Assembly: GCA_002413665.1 (NCBI GenBank)
Contig: DHXK01000078.1
Location: forward strand, 10,589 to 16,998
Length of the DNA: 6,410 nucleotides
Source of the DNA: Legionellales bacterium UBA5158
Lineage (GTDB): Bacteria > Pseudomonadota > Gammaproteobacteria > DSM-16500
Reading direction: 5' to 3'
In this document: in pieces, positions 6,330-6,410 of the stretch
Position numbering within the stretch: the stretch's first letter is position 1
How the letters are laid out: every line of letters begins with the position of its first letter
Notes under the pieces: model-generated
Told to the model about the DNA's origin: nothing
What the model saw: only the letters and a program-made list of their open reading frames with translations
Database searches by the model: none
Program-made: the position numbers and the translations under genes

Positions 6330-6410
6330 TTATTTAAAATTATCTGCGACAAAATCCCAGTTGACTAAATTCCAAAATTTCTCAACATAGGTTGGACGTG
6401 CATTACGATA
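6330..6410 (-). CDS. sodB: Superoxide dismutase [Fe], 3' end only (continues past the window)
   Basis: On the minus strand, 6410 to 6330 encodes the last 26 residues and the stop of SodB, beginning YRNARP and ending WNLVNWDFVADNFK. SodB is the cytoplasmic Fe-dependent enzyme that converts superoxide to oxygen and hydrogen peroxide. The reading frame is open to the window edge, and it differs from the truncated copy at 5007-5111 by two silent changes (6348, 6387). It is likely the complete gene, running away to the right, but whether it is intact cannot be seen. It converges on the 330-residue gene, with hairpin copy 2 between them. Confidence 0.85.
   Translation of the reverse strand, partial: YRNARPTYVEKFWNLVNWDFVADNFK

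Noticed and set aside
4915..6410. CRISPR array or insertion sequence with transposase
   Set aside because: Only two repeat copies, about 1.3 kb apart, are present, with no spacer series and no transposase or integrase frame.

Overview
The window looks like an A+T-rich gammaproteobacterial chromosome. The main reason is ClpB: every landmark residue I checked (K212, E279, R331/R332, Y503, K611, Y653, E678, R756) falls at exactly the Escherichia coli position. A SodB-type iron superoxide dismutase C-terminus and a UspA-type stress protein fit the same group. Two long hydrophilic proteins that I cannot assign, one with repeats, would suit a host-associated lineage such as the Legionellales, but that is a weak inference.

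Left part (1-3180): a heat-shock type promoter (CTTGAA-N14-CCTTATAT) lies just upstream of clpB. clpB carries a well-formed internal Shine-Dalgarno plus GTG at codon 149, the site of the known short ClpB isoform in E. coli. A universal stress protein gene follows after 26 bp and is probably co-transcribed. A weak hairpin with a T-run may end this unit.

Middle part (3181-4900): an unassigned 570-residue, Lys/Glu-rich protein with a coiled-coil-like N-terminal part. Near its C-terminus are two copies of a helical unit with the signature FLDP-x4-TA-x2-L-x-AEY, spaced 78 residues apart.

Right part (4901-6410): a mosaic. A perfect 25-bp inverted repeat (copy 1) is followed by a decayed minus-strand fragment of the sodB 3' end, which is fused at its broken end to a second short palindromic repeat. 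Next come an A+T-rich leader and an unassigned 330-residue gene. That gene runs into copy 2 of the hairpin repeat, which supplies its last 12 codons and its stop. The 3' end of a second sodB copy (79 of 81 bp identical to the fragment) then begins and leaves the window. The 330-residue gene is therefore bracketed by direct repeats made of hairpin plus sodB 3' end, about 1.32 kb apart. This is the footprint of an insertion or duplication at the sodB 3' end, and it is the most interesting structure here. No integrase, transposase, RNA gene or CRISPR array is visible.
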